In this document: positions 6,797-13,457 of the stretch, piece by piece
Numbering within the stretch: position 1 is the stretch's first letter
How the letters are laid out: each line of letters starts with the position of its first letter
Source of the DNA: Chromera velia
Taxonomy: Eukaryota; Sar; Chromeraceae
Reading direction: 5' to 3'
Assembly: GCA_018398765.1 (NCBI GenBank)
Contig: JAHBMJ010002892.1
Span: forward strand, 1 to 14,775
Length of the DNA: 14,775 nt
The notes under the pieces: generated by a model
What the model saw: only the letters and a program-made list of their open reading frames with translations
Database searches by the model: none
What the model was told of the DNA's origin: nothing
Made by a program: the position numbers and the translations under genes

Positions 6797-8883
6797 CTTC
6801 CTTCCTTCTTTCTTTCTTTCTTTCTTTCTTTCTTTTCTTTCTTTCTTTCTTTCCGTGTGGTGTGGACAGTTTCCCTCTCAATCAATCAATCAAAGTTGAC
6901 AGCAGCTTCAGATGAAGTTTGATATGTCTGGAATTGAAAATTTCAATTTCCTCTGTACTCCCCCCCTGCTGCATGGCTGCAGGTTTGACGGTGGGTCTGG
7001 CATCTTCCCTCCGATCCTCTTTCCTGCCCTCTCTGAGGAAGTTGACGTTCGTCTCCGACGACTCCGAGACGCATGACGACACATCTCCAGGGACGTCCGA
7101 GCTAATCGACGCCCTGCGGATGGAGGGACGGCCTCCTCTGGAGGACGTGCCAGTGGACGTGGGCAGGGTGACCGACGAGGAGGCCCGCGTTCTGGGGTCG
7201 GGGGAGATGAGATTCCTCAAACACCTTCGTATGGACTGCGACGCCTCTCAGCTGAGTGCGTTCATGCGGGCGCTGGTGGAGGCCTCCGAGGCTCCGTCTC
7301 TGGAGGTCCTGAAGGCGGGGCTGTGGACGGTCGACGGGGAGGCCCTGGGGGATGTCGGGAGAGCTATGTTGTCCGGTGAGTGGGTGGGTGAGGGGTGTGG
7401 AAGTCGTCTTTGGTCTGACGTGCGTACACGCAGTTGCAGTTCTCTCTTCTTGTTCGTCTGTTCGTCCGGCGCAGAGAGGGTGGAATGTATGCATGATCGT
7501 GTTCTGATGAGTTTGTTTCTGTCTGTTTGTGCGTGCAAGCCTCGGCTAGTGTTCTGCAGGCATTTCTTGAGTTCTTTGTTCGTCTCGACCGCAGACGCAG
7601 TCTCTCTCTGTTTTTTCAGCTGGGGCTGTGCGTGTGATTTGAGTGTGATTCTGCGGGTTTGACACTTGGCTCTCTTCCTTTCATTCTGTGTTGTGTGCCT
7701 TTGTTCCTTCCTTTCTTTTTTTTGGTTGTTGTCTTGAGTTGCACGCAGGACGGCTGGAGTGCCTGGTCGAGCTGGGGCTCTGGTACGACGCTCAGGTGGG
7801 GGAAGAGGAGAGGGAGGCTGAGGAGAGGGCGCATTTTTGGAATTGCGTCATGAGGGGTTTTTTGCAGAATCGTCTTTCGTCTGTGAACCTCTCGGGGAGT
7901 GGGTGGGAGAAGGGGTTTGAATTGGGGGCGGCCGCCCTTGAAGGTTTCCTCTCGAATCTCCGGAAGTTGTCCTTGACTGATGGCCTTTTCGATCGTGGCA
8001 CGCTGGACTGTCTCTGTTCGGCTGTGAACGAGACGGAGGGGGGGTTGCCGTATTTGGAGACAGTGGACTTCTCCAGGACGGTGGTAGGTGATGGGATTGT
8101 GTATGTGCTTGGGTCGATGGAAAAGGGAAAGGTGCCTAGGCTTTGTCGGTTTGTGCTGCACGACTGCGGCATTACCGATGCGTGCATGCTGCAGTTGAGC
8201 ATCGCGGTGCGGGGCGGGCGTTTGTCCCGAGTGGAGGAATTGCACTTGTCCCGGGGTGTCTTCGGCCGTGCTGGCTTGGAGGCATTCATGGGGGCAGTGT
8301 GCGCACGCGCGGACGGGCTGCCGCAAATGCAAACCCTCGATTTGTCCTGCATGCACATGGGCTGGGGGGATGACAATGGAGAGGGGTGGGGTAGGTGGGA
8401 GGGCGAGGGAGTGTTGACGGCGTTGGAGATGAAAAAGTTCCCCCGTCTTCAGTCTCTCCTGCTGATGAACATGTGGATGCCTGACGAGAGTGTCGATTCC
8501 CTCTTCAGCATCCTGCAAGTGAGTGGACCCCCCTCACTCCGATTTTTGGATCTGTCTGGGAATCCTTTTCGGGTCCAGACGGTCCAGAATTTCGTCAACG
8601 CGTGCACTGCCACCACGCTCCCTCAGCTGGAGCAATTCCGCCTCCTGAATGAGTGGGGGGAGCCGTCCCAGATTGTTCGAATGTTCGAGTTCGAATGTTC
8701 GAACAGGCTCGGAGGGAGGGTCTGTTTCCTTCCTTGAAGAAGAAGGGGGTGGTGGTTTCGACTGAGCATGAGCTCAACGAGGGCCTGAATGGGATGCTGA
8801 ACTTCGACATCGACCAGATGGAGGAGGAGTTCAATGAATTTGATGCGACACTGATGATGACTGAGCTGCTTGCGCATCATTAG
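2010..8883 (+). CDS. Multi-exon leucine-rich-repeat protein gene (frameshifted near 3' end)
   Basis: Nine exons (2010-2163, 2265-2407, 2913-2984, 3402-3447, 4365-4538, 5162-5239, 5808-6173, 6983-7375, 7749-8737/8883) join with consistent phases: 1, 0, 0, then 1 at every later junction. The product has a disordered acidic N-terminus (residues 1 to about 95), a short Cys/Leu-rich segment (100-123), then roughly 20 leucine-rich repeats of the ribonuclease-inhibitor/NLRC3 style, e.g. LESLSLKDNSDVGNAGLSAL, LKHLDLGQCG and LRFLDLSGNPF. There is no signal peptide, membrane segment, NACHT or kinase domain, so a soluble binding scaffold is likely; the ligand is unknown. The ATG at 2010 is the first in an open frame with an upstream stop. 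The encoded protein ends at 8737 (804 aa) because of a 14-bp duplication at 8675-8702; without it the frame continues to 8883 (848 aa). The splice model rests on sequence only. Confidence 0.8.
2265..2407 (+). CDS. LRR gene exon 2 (acidic linker)
   Basis: A TTTCCTTTCAG acceptor opens the exon in phase 1. It encodes DVDTSTHDEMIPNQDQGEGE, a Gly/Glu/Asp run, then a leucine-rich helix-like end (GTLKLLLKHAKPNSL). The GTCAGT donor leaves phase 0. The open frame continues beyond, but there it turns into intron-like sequence. Confidence 0.65.
2913..2984 (+). CDS. LRR gene exon 3 (short, Cys/Leu-rich)
   Basis: This 72-nt exon lies between a TGCATGCAG acceptor and a GTCGGT donor, phase 0 at both ends. 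It encodes AVSKLSKDREDFALCWLSMC and CLQQ. Another frame across the same bases is open longer but does not fit the phases of its neighbours. The segment looks like the helical cap before the first repeat. Confidence 0.6.
3402..3447 (+). CDS. LRR gene exon 4 (first LRR strand)
   Basis: A 46-nt exon between a GCGTGCAG acceptor and a GTAGGT donor, entering in phase 0 and leaving in phase 1. It encodes GIVRQEVPFRSFDLS followed by a split Gly. The FxSFDLSG pattern is the strand of a leucine-rich repeat, continued in exon 5. Confidence 0.6.
3619..3800 (+). repeat. 60-bp minisatellite, three copies, in LRR intron 4
   Basis: Three nearly identical 60-bp units follow each other with only one or two differences. 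Each contains GATTGAATGCCTTAAATTC followed by TTCATGCATGTCTGCAG, which looks like a branch region plus a splice acceptor. The array lies in the 917-bp intron between exons 4 and 5. Confidence 0.9.
4089..4143 (+). repeat. (CT)n(GT)n compound microsatellite
   Basis: About 14 CT units run straight into about 13 GT units inside LRR intron 4. The same compound order recurs near 5760-5804 and 10203-10276. Confidence 0.95.
4365..4538 (+). CDS. LRR gene exon 5
   Basis: Exon of 58 codons, phase 1 to phase 1, between GTCTGTGCAG and GTAGGT. It encodes RSSVRGKALPLLCRFLKNLG, a charged Glu/Asp/Gly/Lys loop (EEGEDEEHRSGKGKGKGG), then VKKLNFAG, the strand of the next repeat. The charged loop interrupts the repeat and is probably a surface insertion. 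Confidence 0.75.
5162..5239 (+). CDS. LRR gene exon 6
   Basis: A 78-nt exon, phase 1 to phase 1, after GGCATGCAG and before GTTCGT. It encodes a single repeat unit, SISSLEATDLFASLPPFLES, ending LSLK, which joins NSDVGNAGLSALAEAV in exon 7 through a split Asp. The join rebuilds a canonical LxLxxNxxxGxxGLxAL repeat, good support for the splice model. Confidence 0.75.
5457..5597 (+). repeat. 47-bp minisatellite, three copies, in LRR intron 6
   Basis: Three consecutive 47-bp units begin at 5457, 5504 and 5551. Each contains TGTCGAGGATCGGGGGGCC and ends with GAGGGATAAT. Copies differ by single bases near the unit start. The unit is purine-rich with a G6 run and lies in the 568-bp intron before exon 7. 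Confidence 0.92.
5760..5806 (+). repeat. CT/GT microsatellite abutting the exon 7 acceptor
   Basis: A CT run followed by an interrupted GT run fills the position where the polypyrimidine tract should be, immediately upstream of the AG at 5806-5807. Confidence 0.9.
5808..6173 (+). CDS. LRR gene exon 7
   Basis: Exon of 122 codons, phase 1 to phase 1. The acceptor AG follows a GT dinucleotide tract instead of a normal pyrimidine tract, and the donor is GTCGGT. It encodes about four repeats: WRRLILDNTGAGEEG, LKLETIGLRST, LKHLDLGQCG and LESLRLDKADF. The antisense frame here is also open but is a GC-rich shadow. Confidence 0.8.
6480..6854 (+). repeat. Long (CTTT)n/(CCTT)n tract in LRR intron 7
   Basis: About 375 bp of almost pure pyrimidine CTTT repeats with CCTT blocks and a few interruptions (for example TTTAGTTC near 6718). 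It fills nearly half of the 809-bp intron between exons 7 and 8. Open frames through it (Phe/Leu/Ser-rich on the plus strand, Lys/Arg/Glu-rich on the minus strand) are artefacts of the repeat. Confidence 0.95.
6983..7375 (+). CDS. LRR gene exon 8
   Basis: Exon of 131 codons, phase 1 to phase 1, between GGCTGCAG and a consensus GTGAGT donor. It holds repeats with strands LRKLTFVSDD, LKHLRMDCDAS and LEVLKAGLW, separated by acidic connecting segments. The open frame extends past 7375, but that part is Cys/Phe/Ser-rich intron sequence. Confidence 0.8.
7749..8737 (+). CDS. LRR gene exon 9 (last exon, reading as written)
   Basis: Entered in phase 1 after a GCACGCAG acceptor, this exon carries about ten repeats, among them LSSVNLSGSGW, LRKLSLTDGLF, LETVDFSRT, VEELHLSRG, MQTLDLSCM, LQSLLLMNM and LRFLDLSGNPF. 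A Gly/Trp/Glu-rich loop (GDDNGEGWGRWEGEG) interrupts the later repeats. After LEQFRLLNEW the frame meets the 14-bp duplication at 8675-8702 and ends with a stop at 8735-8737, adding an unrelated short tail (FECSNRLGGRVCFLP). Confidence 0.8.
8675..8702 (+). repeat. Exact 14-bp tandem duplication causing a frameshift
   Basis: GTTCGAATGTTCGA occurs twice back to back (8675-8688 and 8689-8702) inside the last exon. Fourteen is not a multiple of three, so the second copy moves translation to the frame that stops at 8737. The repeat is bounded sharply on both sides. The block also forms a GTTCGAA...TTCGAAC inverted repeat. Confidence 0.9.
8703..8883 (+). pseudogene. Out-of-frame C-terminal tail of the LRR gene
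   Basis: If only one copy of the 14-bp repeat is read, RMFE joins QARREGLFPSLKKKGVV and continues to an acidic end (NFDIDQMEEEFNEFDATLMM) with a stop at 8881-8883. Hydrophilic, well-patterned residues and good codon use suggest this was the original C-terminus. As the sequence stands, this part is not reached by translation. I see no credible GT-AG intron that would remove the shift; the only candidate is about 32 nt. Confidence 0.6.
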
Positions 8884-9920
8884 GCTGAGAGAGAGACGAA
8901 AACAGAAGAGAGAGAAGGGAAGAGACGAAAAGATTAAACGGACGCGCCCTCTCTGTAAATACCTTTTGTCACTTCCACAGAGGGTGCGTTCGTGCGTGCG
9001 TATGTTGTTTCTCGTCTGCAGGGTCAAAGTGCCTCCCTCACTCGAATGGATCCACTGTTATTCATGCGCGTGCTCGCGCTCCCTCTCTCACACGCACACA
9101 CTCAGACACGCAATCTCTCTCACACAAATACACACATACCGCTCACGCATATTCAAGCCCATCTTTTTATCATCAGATCAAGACAGAGCGAAAGATCAAT
9201 CTACCTCACTCGTTATAGGGCAGGGATCACACAGGCAAGAAGGAGGTAGAAAAAATCATGTCAAGAGAGGAGGGAGAGAAGAAAAGGAGAATGTTTAGAT
9301 CTGCCCTCAGGTGCTCAAAGTAAAGATCTTCCATCTCCATTGTTTAATTCTTGCTCCTCCATTTCCTCGCTGCAATTCATCTTGAGGTACCACCGTGTGC
9401 ATGTGCGTTGGTTACACGCTCGGTCCTTTTGTCTTTTAATCCTGAATTACTGGAAGGGAAGAAAGAAAGTCTCTCCACCCACATGCTGCATGTTTCCTTC
9501 TTTCTTTCCTTCCTTTTTCTTTCGTCGTCCGTCAGTCACCTCCTTTCCCTCCTTCACTTCACTTCACCCTTCCTTCCACCGACTCGTCCCTCTGCTTCCC
9601 TCTTTGGTTTTCCGTCACGAAGGAATATCTCCCCCCCATAGATTTGATCCGTAGGAATATCTCGCTTTGATCTCTTTTCAATCATTTGCTACTTCGACTC
9701 GAAATTCTTCATTCATTCATCCGACCATCCACCCGCCTTCTCAGACGGTCTGTCTCTTTCTCTCTTCTTTCCTATCTTCCAGTCTTCTTTCGGTAGGTGT
9801 TTGTTCCTTCGCTCTCGCCCCGTCTCTCGCCCCCTGTGAAAATATCGATGCCTCTTTTTCGTTCTGTATGTGTACGTCGATTGATCAGTCAAGTCACGCA
9901 AGTCTGAGGAAGATTCAAGT
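8884..9920. other. Intergenic, simple-sequence rich, no gene seen
   Basis: Downstream of the LRR gene the sequence is A/G-rich to about 8940, CA-rich at about 9085-9140, and CT/TTCC-rich at about 9495-9800. The open frames have no domain, no splice support and biased composition (Ser/Phe/Leu or Arg/Lys), so I call none. The LRR 3' UTR should lie in the first part, but I could not fix a polyadenylation site. Confidence 0.6.
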
Positions 9921-9923
9921 CGT

Positions 9924-10025
9924 CTTCATGCATGAATCTGTGTGTGTACATGGTGCGCGCGCAAGCGAGAAAGCCTTCATGCATGAATCTGTGTGTGTTC
10001 ATGGTGCACGCGCAAGCGAGAAAGC
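9924..10025 (+). repeat. 51-bp tandem duplication
   Basis: Two 51-bp units (9924-9974 and 9975-10025) start with CTTCATGCATGAATCTGTG and end with CAAGCGAGAAAGC. They differ at two positions, so the duplication is fairly recent. A short open frame passes through both but shows no other sign of coding. Confidence 0.9.
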
Positions 10026-10189
10026 AAGCAAGCAAAAGAAAGAGAGTCTGTTGCTGTCGATTTCTTTTAGCTCAAAGCAGATGTTTTTGTTTCGGCAACG
10101 CCCGGGCCTTTGAGTAAACGAGTTCATATGTTCCGCCAGGGGCCGTGAAGGGCACCAACCGACCAATTTTGCCTTCCTGATCCTGTTTT

Positions 10190-10204
10190 CCTTCTTTCTT
10201 TCTT

Positions 10205-10252
<48 letters not shown>

Positions 10253-10276
10253 ATGTGTGTGTAAGTGTGTGTGTGC
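10190..10276 (+). repeat. Compound TTTC/CT/GT microsatellite
   Basis: A short TTTC run passes into CT repeats (about 10206-10238) and then GT repeats with a few interruptions. Non-coding on both strands as far as I can see. Confidence 0.92.
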
Positions 10277-10492
10277 TGCTCTAGAGAGACACAAACTCCT
10301 CTGCCTGCCTGTCTGTCTGTCTGTGCCCCCCAAGCCTTGCCCCTCGCCCTCGCTCTGTTGATTAGTTGACAGCGCGTCCCTTCCTTTCTTCCACCCCGCT
10401 GGCTGGAGGGGAGGCGAAGCCAATTTGGAGAGAGAATTTCTTTCAGCGAGCAGGGGTTAAAAGAACTGTAGGTAGGCCGATAGGAAAAACAC

Positions 10493-10564
10493 CTCCTTCC
10501 TTCCTTCCTTCCTTCCTTCCTTCCCTCACACTCCGAGTCCGGCAGGAAGGAAGGAAGGAAGGAG
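10493..10564. repeat. (CCTT)n / (AAGG)n inverted repeat
   Basis: The left arm begins CTCCTTCCTTCC at 10493 and runs in CCTT repeats to about 10525. The right arm (10544-10564) is AAGG repeats ending GGAG, the exact reverse complement of the first 21 bases of the left arm. The unpaired middle includes CACACTCCGAGTCCGGC. The DNA could fold into a long hairpin or a triplex. Confidence 0.85.
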
Positions 10565-10599
10565 ATCGAAGGCTCCTCTCTCTCCGGATAGGAGGGAAT

Positions 10600-11460
10600 C
10601 AATGAGGGTGGAGCCCTGAAAGCAAAGAAGGAACGAAGATCTCATCAGCGACAGCCCTGCTAGAGCTAGAAGAGGAAGAAGATGGGGAGAGAACGGGGCT
10701 CTATCTGTTTGAGAAAGCAGGAAAGGAAAGGGTTCACTTCGGTAGATGGATCGATGGATGGACAAGGAGGCGACCTGGGAGTATTTCCTGGTCCGTTTTT
10801 TGTTTTTTCCCTTTTTTTCAGGTTCCATCATTTGCAGCTTGGTGGAGAGAAAGAACGGAAGCAAGGAAGAAAGAGTACAGAGGAAATTATTGAAAGAAAA
10901 GAGGATCGGTAAGTTTTCCATTGTATCAGCCTGGCGCAGACTCCGATTGACCGGAAAGAATTGAGGTAGCAGAAGAGAACCAGATTTGTCTAGCAGAAGA
11001 AGGGAGGAAGACTGGGGGGACATCACTCCTTTTCACTTGCTTCCTTCTTTGTGTTGCCTGCATGCCTGCGTTTTTTCTTTCTTTTTTTTTTTTTTTTAAA
11101 TTTTTTTTTGCTTCGCTCTTTATCTGCCTTCAATCCGCCGCAGCCGCACCGGGTGTCTGACTAACTGCCGTGCCGTCTGAAATAACTTCAAAGAATGCCC
11201 GCTTTTCCAACTTCTTATGGGTGGACAGGATTTAGAAAGGAAAAGCTGAGGGGGGCGGGGAGCGCCGGAGGTCTGATGGAGTCCTCCACAGGGATGCAGT
11301 ATCTCTCTCCGTCTCTCAACTAGAGTCTCTCTGTCTCTCTCTCTCTGTCTCTATCCGTCAATTTTTTGCATTTCCTCTCCCTCGTGCTGTCTGTCTTTCT
11401 TGTCTGAAGTGCGATTGTGGTTTAGGCAGGCGCGACAGTTTGGTTGCATGGGTTTCGACT
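10600..11460. other. Intergenic stretch with T-rich run, no gene seen
   Basis: This region has a purine-rich part (10600-10990), a poly(T)-dominated run around 11070-11110 and CT repeats near 11323-11352. The longest minus-strand frame (10526-11026) is Ser/Leu/Pro-rich without domain or splice evidence and is not called. Confidence 0.55.
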
Positions 11461-11916
11461 CGTGCTGAATTCAACGTTGTGGTCGATCGATGCATGATGC
11501 ATCTGCATGCACGCGGTGTTCGTTTGTTGCTCCCTTTCGAATATCAGATCCGTCAAATTCGTTCGAATATACAATTGACGGAATGAATGGACCCTTCAAT
11601 GTTGAAGACTGGAAGTTGTATTGCGTGAGGTGACACCACAGCCCGATGAGAAGCTGGAAAGGCCATGAAGTGGGCCAAAAGAGCATTCAGTTTGAAATGT
11701 ACGTCAAATCAAGGAAAGGGACAAACAGCTCACTGCACAATACGTGTCGGAGTGATTCATCGTTCCTAGCATCGTTTCGGCAAATGGAGCTAAAAATATA
11801 TTTATGTGATCGTGACCTGATTCAAGTTCGTGGGTTTGATAGGATCTGCATGATCTCATTTTTATTAGAATTTTTATGACTATGTCACGTTAATCTGGTT
11901 TGGGGTATTATAATAT

Positions 11917-11920
<4 letters not shown>

Positions 11921-11948
<28 letters not shown>
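11921..11948. repeat. (AT)n microsatellite
   Basis: A run of 14 AT units, preceded by TATTATAATATTATT. It is self-complementary and can extrude as a cruciform. Confidence 0.95.
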
Positions 11949-11950
<2 letters not shown>

Positions 11951-12003
11951 CATGTATGTGCCGCCTGGGAGTTTAGCGCTCCAACTGGGGTGAGGCATCC
12001 TCA

Positions 12004-12025
12004 AACTAACTAACTAACTAACTAA
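12004..12025. repeat. (TAAC)n short tandem repeat
   Basis: Five copies of a CTAA/TAAC tetranucleotide follow a small hairpin-forming segment (GGAG-TTTAGCG-CTCC at about 11969-11983). Short tandem tails of this kind occur at 3' ends of some non-LTR retroelements, but nothing else here proves one. Confidence 0.85.
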
Positions 12026-12387
12026 TTAGTAACTCATTAATTTTTTTCCTTGCTTAGCAATTGTTTGGGCTAGTGTTTGGGTAACCAGTATACCAGCGGA
12101 GGGCAGAGTTATACTTCATTCATTCATGTCCATATGATGTACCCGGTCCCAAGCCCGACCTCCAACGCTTTTTCGGCTGTCAGTTATTGTAAGTAGAGCG
12201 ACATGCAAAGCTGTTCTACCATGTTGTTTCCTTATCTCACTACAAGTCTCAACAAGTCTTAATGCAACAATAAAAATCATTATCACAAAAATACAAGTCT
12301 TACACTACTATAGTCCAGTTTTCTCCGGACCGATTTGATCTCACTTTATTTCACTTATGTAGAATTCTGCAGAGTGGGACTAGCGCC

Positions 12388-12597
12388 ATGACAAAACATA
12401 AACTTTGTGTACTTCCACCACTAGTAGGTCCGCTACGCACTCCGTTCGTACGTGGAGTAACGAATCCGAAATACCTCGGCGCGCAATGTACGCCCACTCT
12501 CGTGTTTTACCGCGAGGCCATACAGTATATACACCCTCGGACGGAGACCAGCCCCGTGGTCTCCGTCTCCACCGCGGAGACCACCGATGACCACTGA
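12388..12597 (+). CDS. Small open frame upstream of the transposon gene, doubtful
   Basis: An ATG-started frame of 69 codons (MTKHKLCVLPPLVGPLRTPF...) ends at 12597, overlapping the GGTCTCCG hairpins. Its amino-acid mix is ordinary, unlike the simple-repeat shadows, but I see no domain. It may be a leader exon of the transposon or chance. Confidence 0.15.
   Translation: MTKHKLCVLPPLVGPLRTPFVRGVTNPKYLGAQCTPTLVFYREAIQYIHPRTETSPVVSVSTAETTDDH
12541..12584. promoter_or_regulatory. Overlapping hairpins built from GGTCTCCG repeats
   Basis: ACGGAGACCA (12541-12550) pairs perfectly with TGGTCTCCGT (12557-12566) across a six-base loop. GTGGTCTCCG (12556-12565) can instead pair with CGGAGACCAC (12575-12584). 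The middle arm can pair with only one side at a time. The same decamer recurs at 13122-13131 and 13304-13313. Its place just upstream of the transposase gene suggests protein-binding sites; that is inference. Confidence 0.55.
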
Positions 12598-12817
12598 CAG
12601 TCTCACGGTTCTTGTTCTTTTCATACACACAATCCGTATACAATCCGTTTTGAAACGTGTTTTTCCCATCAACATGATTCTCTTAGAGCATTGAAAGTGT
12701 TGGAAGCCGTCATCATTCGTGATGAGGCTCTGGTCTCTCATTTTTCTGTTTTAGACGTTGGTGGTGGTTTGTGATAGTAGTTGGCTGTCTCGCCTACAGA
12801 GCCTACGCTACTCTTGC

Positions 12818-13085
12818 ATGCCGAAGAAAGCCAAGGGAGGTACATATTGGGAGGATCGAATCGATGCTCTCGCAAAGGGTGAGCACCCTGGGAAGTCCCA
12901 TCCCAATAGCAAACCGTGGAAGAGCAAGTATGAGAAGGTCAAGGACTGTCTTGCACGGACTAGCTCGTTATTGAGATGTGTATGTGGGCACGACCATGAC
13001 TGGTCCAACCGACTGCAGTCCTCCCGACAGCATCGGCAACCTCAGGTGGTGCCCGCAAGCAAGAGTCAACCAACTATCTTACAAG
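12818..13085 (+). CDS. Likely 5' exon of the transposon gene
   Basis: The frame starts with ATG (MPKKAKGGTYWEDRIDALAK) and encodes a basic, hydrophilic segment with a HPNSKPWKSKYEKVKDC stretch and a Cys/His cluster (CVCGHDHDW). It ends near 13085 at a GTCTGT donor in phase 1. It can be joined either through a 19-nt exon (13207-13225, GCAG acceptor, GTAAGC donor) to 13458, or directly to an acceptor ending at 13468. Both keep the downstream frame open. The Cys/His cluster could bind zinc. It is placed in the transposon gene because of compatible phase and closeness. Confidence 0.45.
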
Positions 13086-13206
13086 GTCTGTGATGGCCTG
13101 CTTCATTTTTTGACTCTGCTGGTGGTCTCCGTGTTGCTCTCCATGTACAGCCCTCACGCGTCTACCTGTCTACACTATTAATTTCACCCTGCTTTGTTCT
13201 TTGCAG

Positions 13207-13225
13207 CCTTCAAAGGAGGTCTACG
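13207..13225 (+). CDS. Candidate 19-nt micro-exon of the transposon gene
   Basis: Between TTCTTTGCAG and GTAAGC, this short exon enters in phase 1 and leaves in phase 2, exactly what is needed to link the exon ending at 13085 with the acceptor before 13458. It would encode FKGGL plus split codons. Skipping it and using the next acceptor (ending 13468) is also in frame. Confidence 0.3.
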
Positions 13226-13457
13226 GTAAGCCAGTGATGATCAAGAGGCTTCCTCCATCATCTTCCGTACCCCAGGTTGGTTGCTTGTGGTGCTCCCCGT
13301 ACGGTGGTCTCCGCTTAGCTTCCTCCCTTCATTTTCCTCCTTGCTCTCCGTCGGGCCGCTTGCTTTTGCATTGGGCTGCACTTTACTTGCCATCACTCTC
13401 AGACTCTCTCCCATGCATATTCACTTTCCCTCTGTCACCCTCTGTTTTACTTTGCAG

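Larger units (their letters stand above)
11460..12370. other. AT-richer segment with orphan coding-like pieces
   Basis: Composition changes here to clearly AT-richer DNA than the left two thirds of the window. It includes a TA repeat at 11921-11948 and TAAC repeats at 12004-12025. A plus-strand frame near 11540-11633 reads NSFEYTIDGMNGPFNVEDWK then LYC before a GTGAGG donor-like site, which looks more protein-like than chance but stands alone. A 77-codon frame at 11646-11879 shows no recognisable features. It may be old transposon sequence flanking the element to the right. Confidence 0.4.

Noticed and set aside
6475-6885. Lys/Glu/Arg-rich minus-strand frame and Phe/Leu/Ser-rich plus-strand frames
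   Set aside because: Both are translations of the CTTT microsatellite, which is open in all frames because CTTT/AAAG repeats rarely make stops.
7616-8518. 300-codon open frame on the minus strand
   Set aside because: It is antisense to LRR exon 9. Its His/Pro/Gln-rich composition is what a GC-rich sense exon produces in the opposite frame, and it has no domain or splice support.
8675-8706. A 32-nt GT...AG intron removing the 14-bp repeat
   Set aside because: It lacks a donor consensus and a pyrimidine tract and is far shorter than every other intron here (100 nt or more). A duplication explains the sequence fully.
10526-11026. 166-codon minus-strand frame
   Set aside because: Ser/Leu/Pro-rich with no recognisable motif, overlapping simple repeats. 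No credible neighbouring exons.
12238-12316. CACTACAAG (12238) and CACTACTATAG (12303) as possible CACTA-type transposon ends
   Set aside because: Both are short strings that occur by chance in AT-rich DNA. No matching inverted end or target-site duplication is visible in the window, and the gene to the right looks DUF6729-type rather than CACTA-type.
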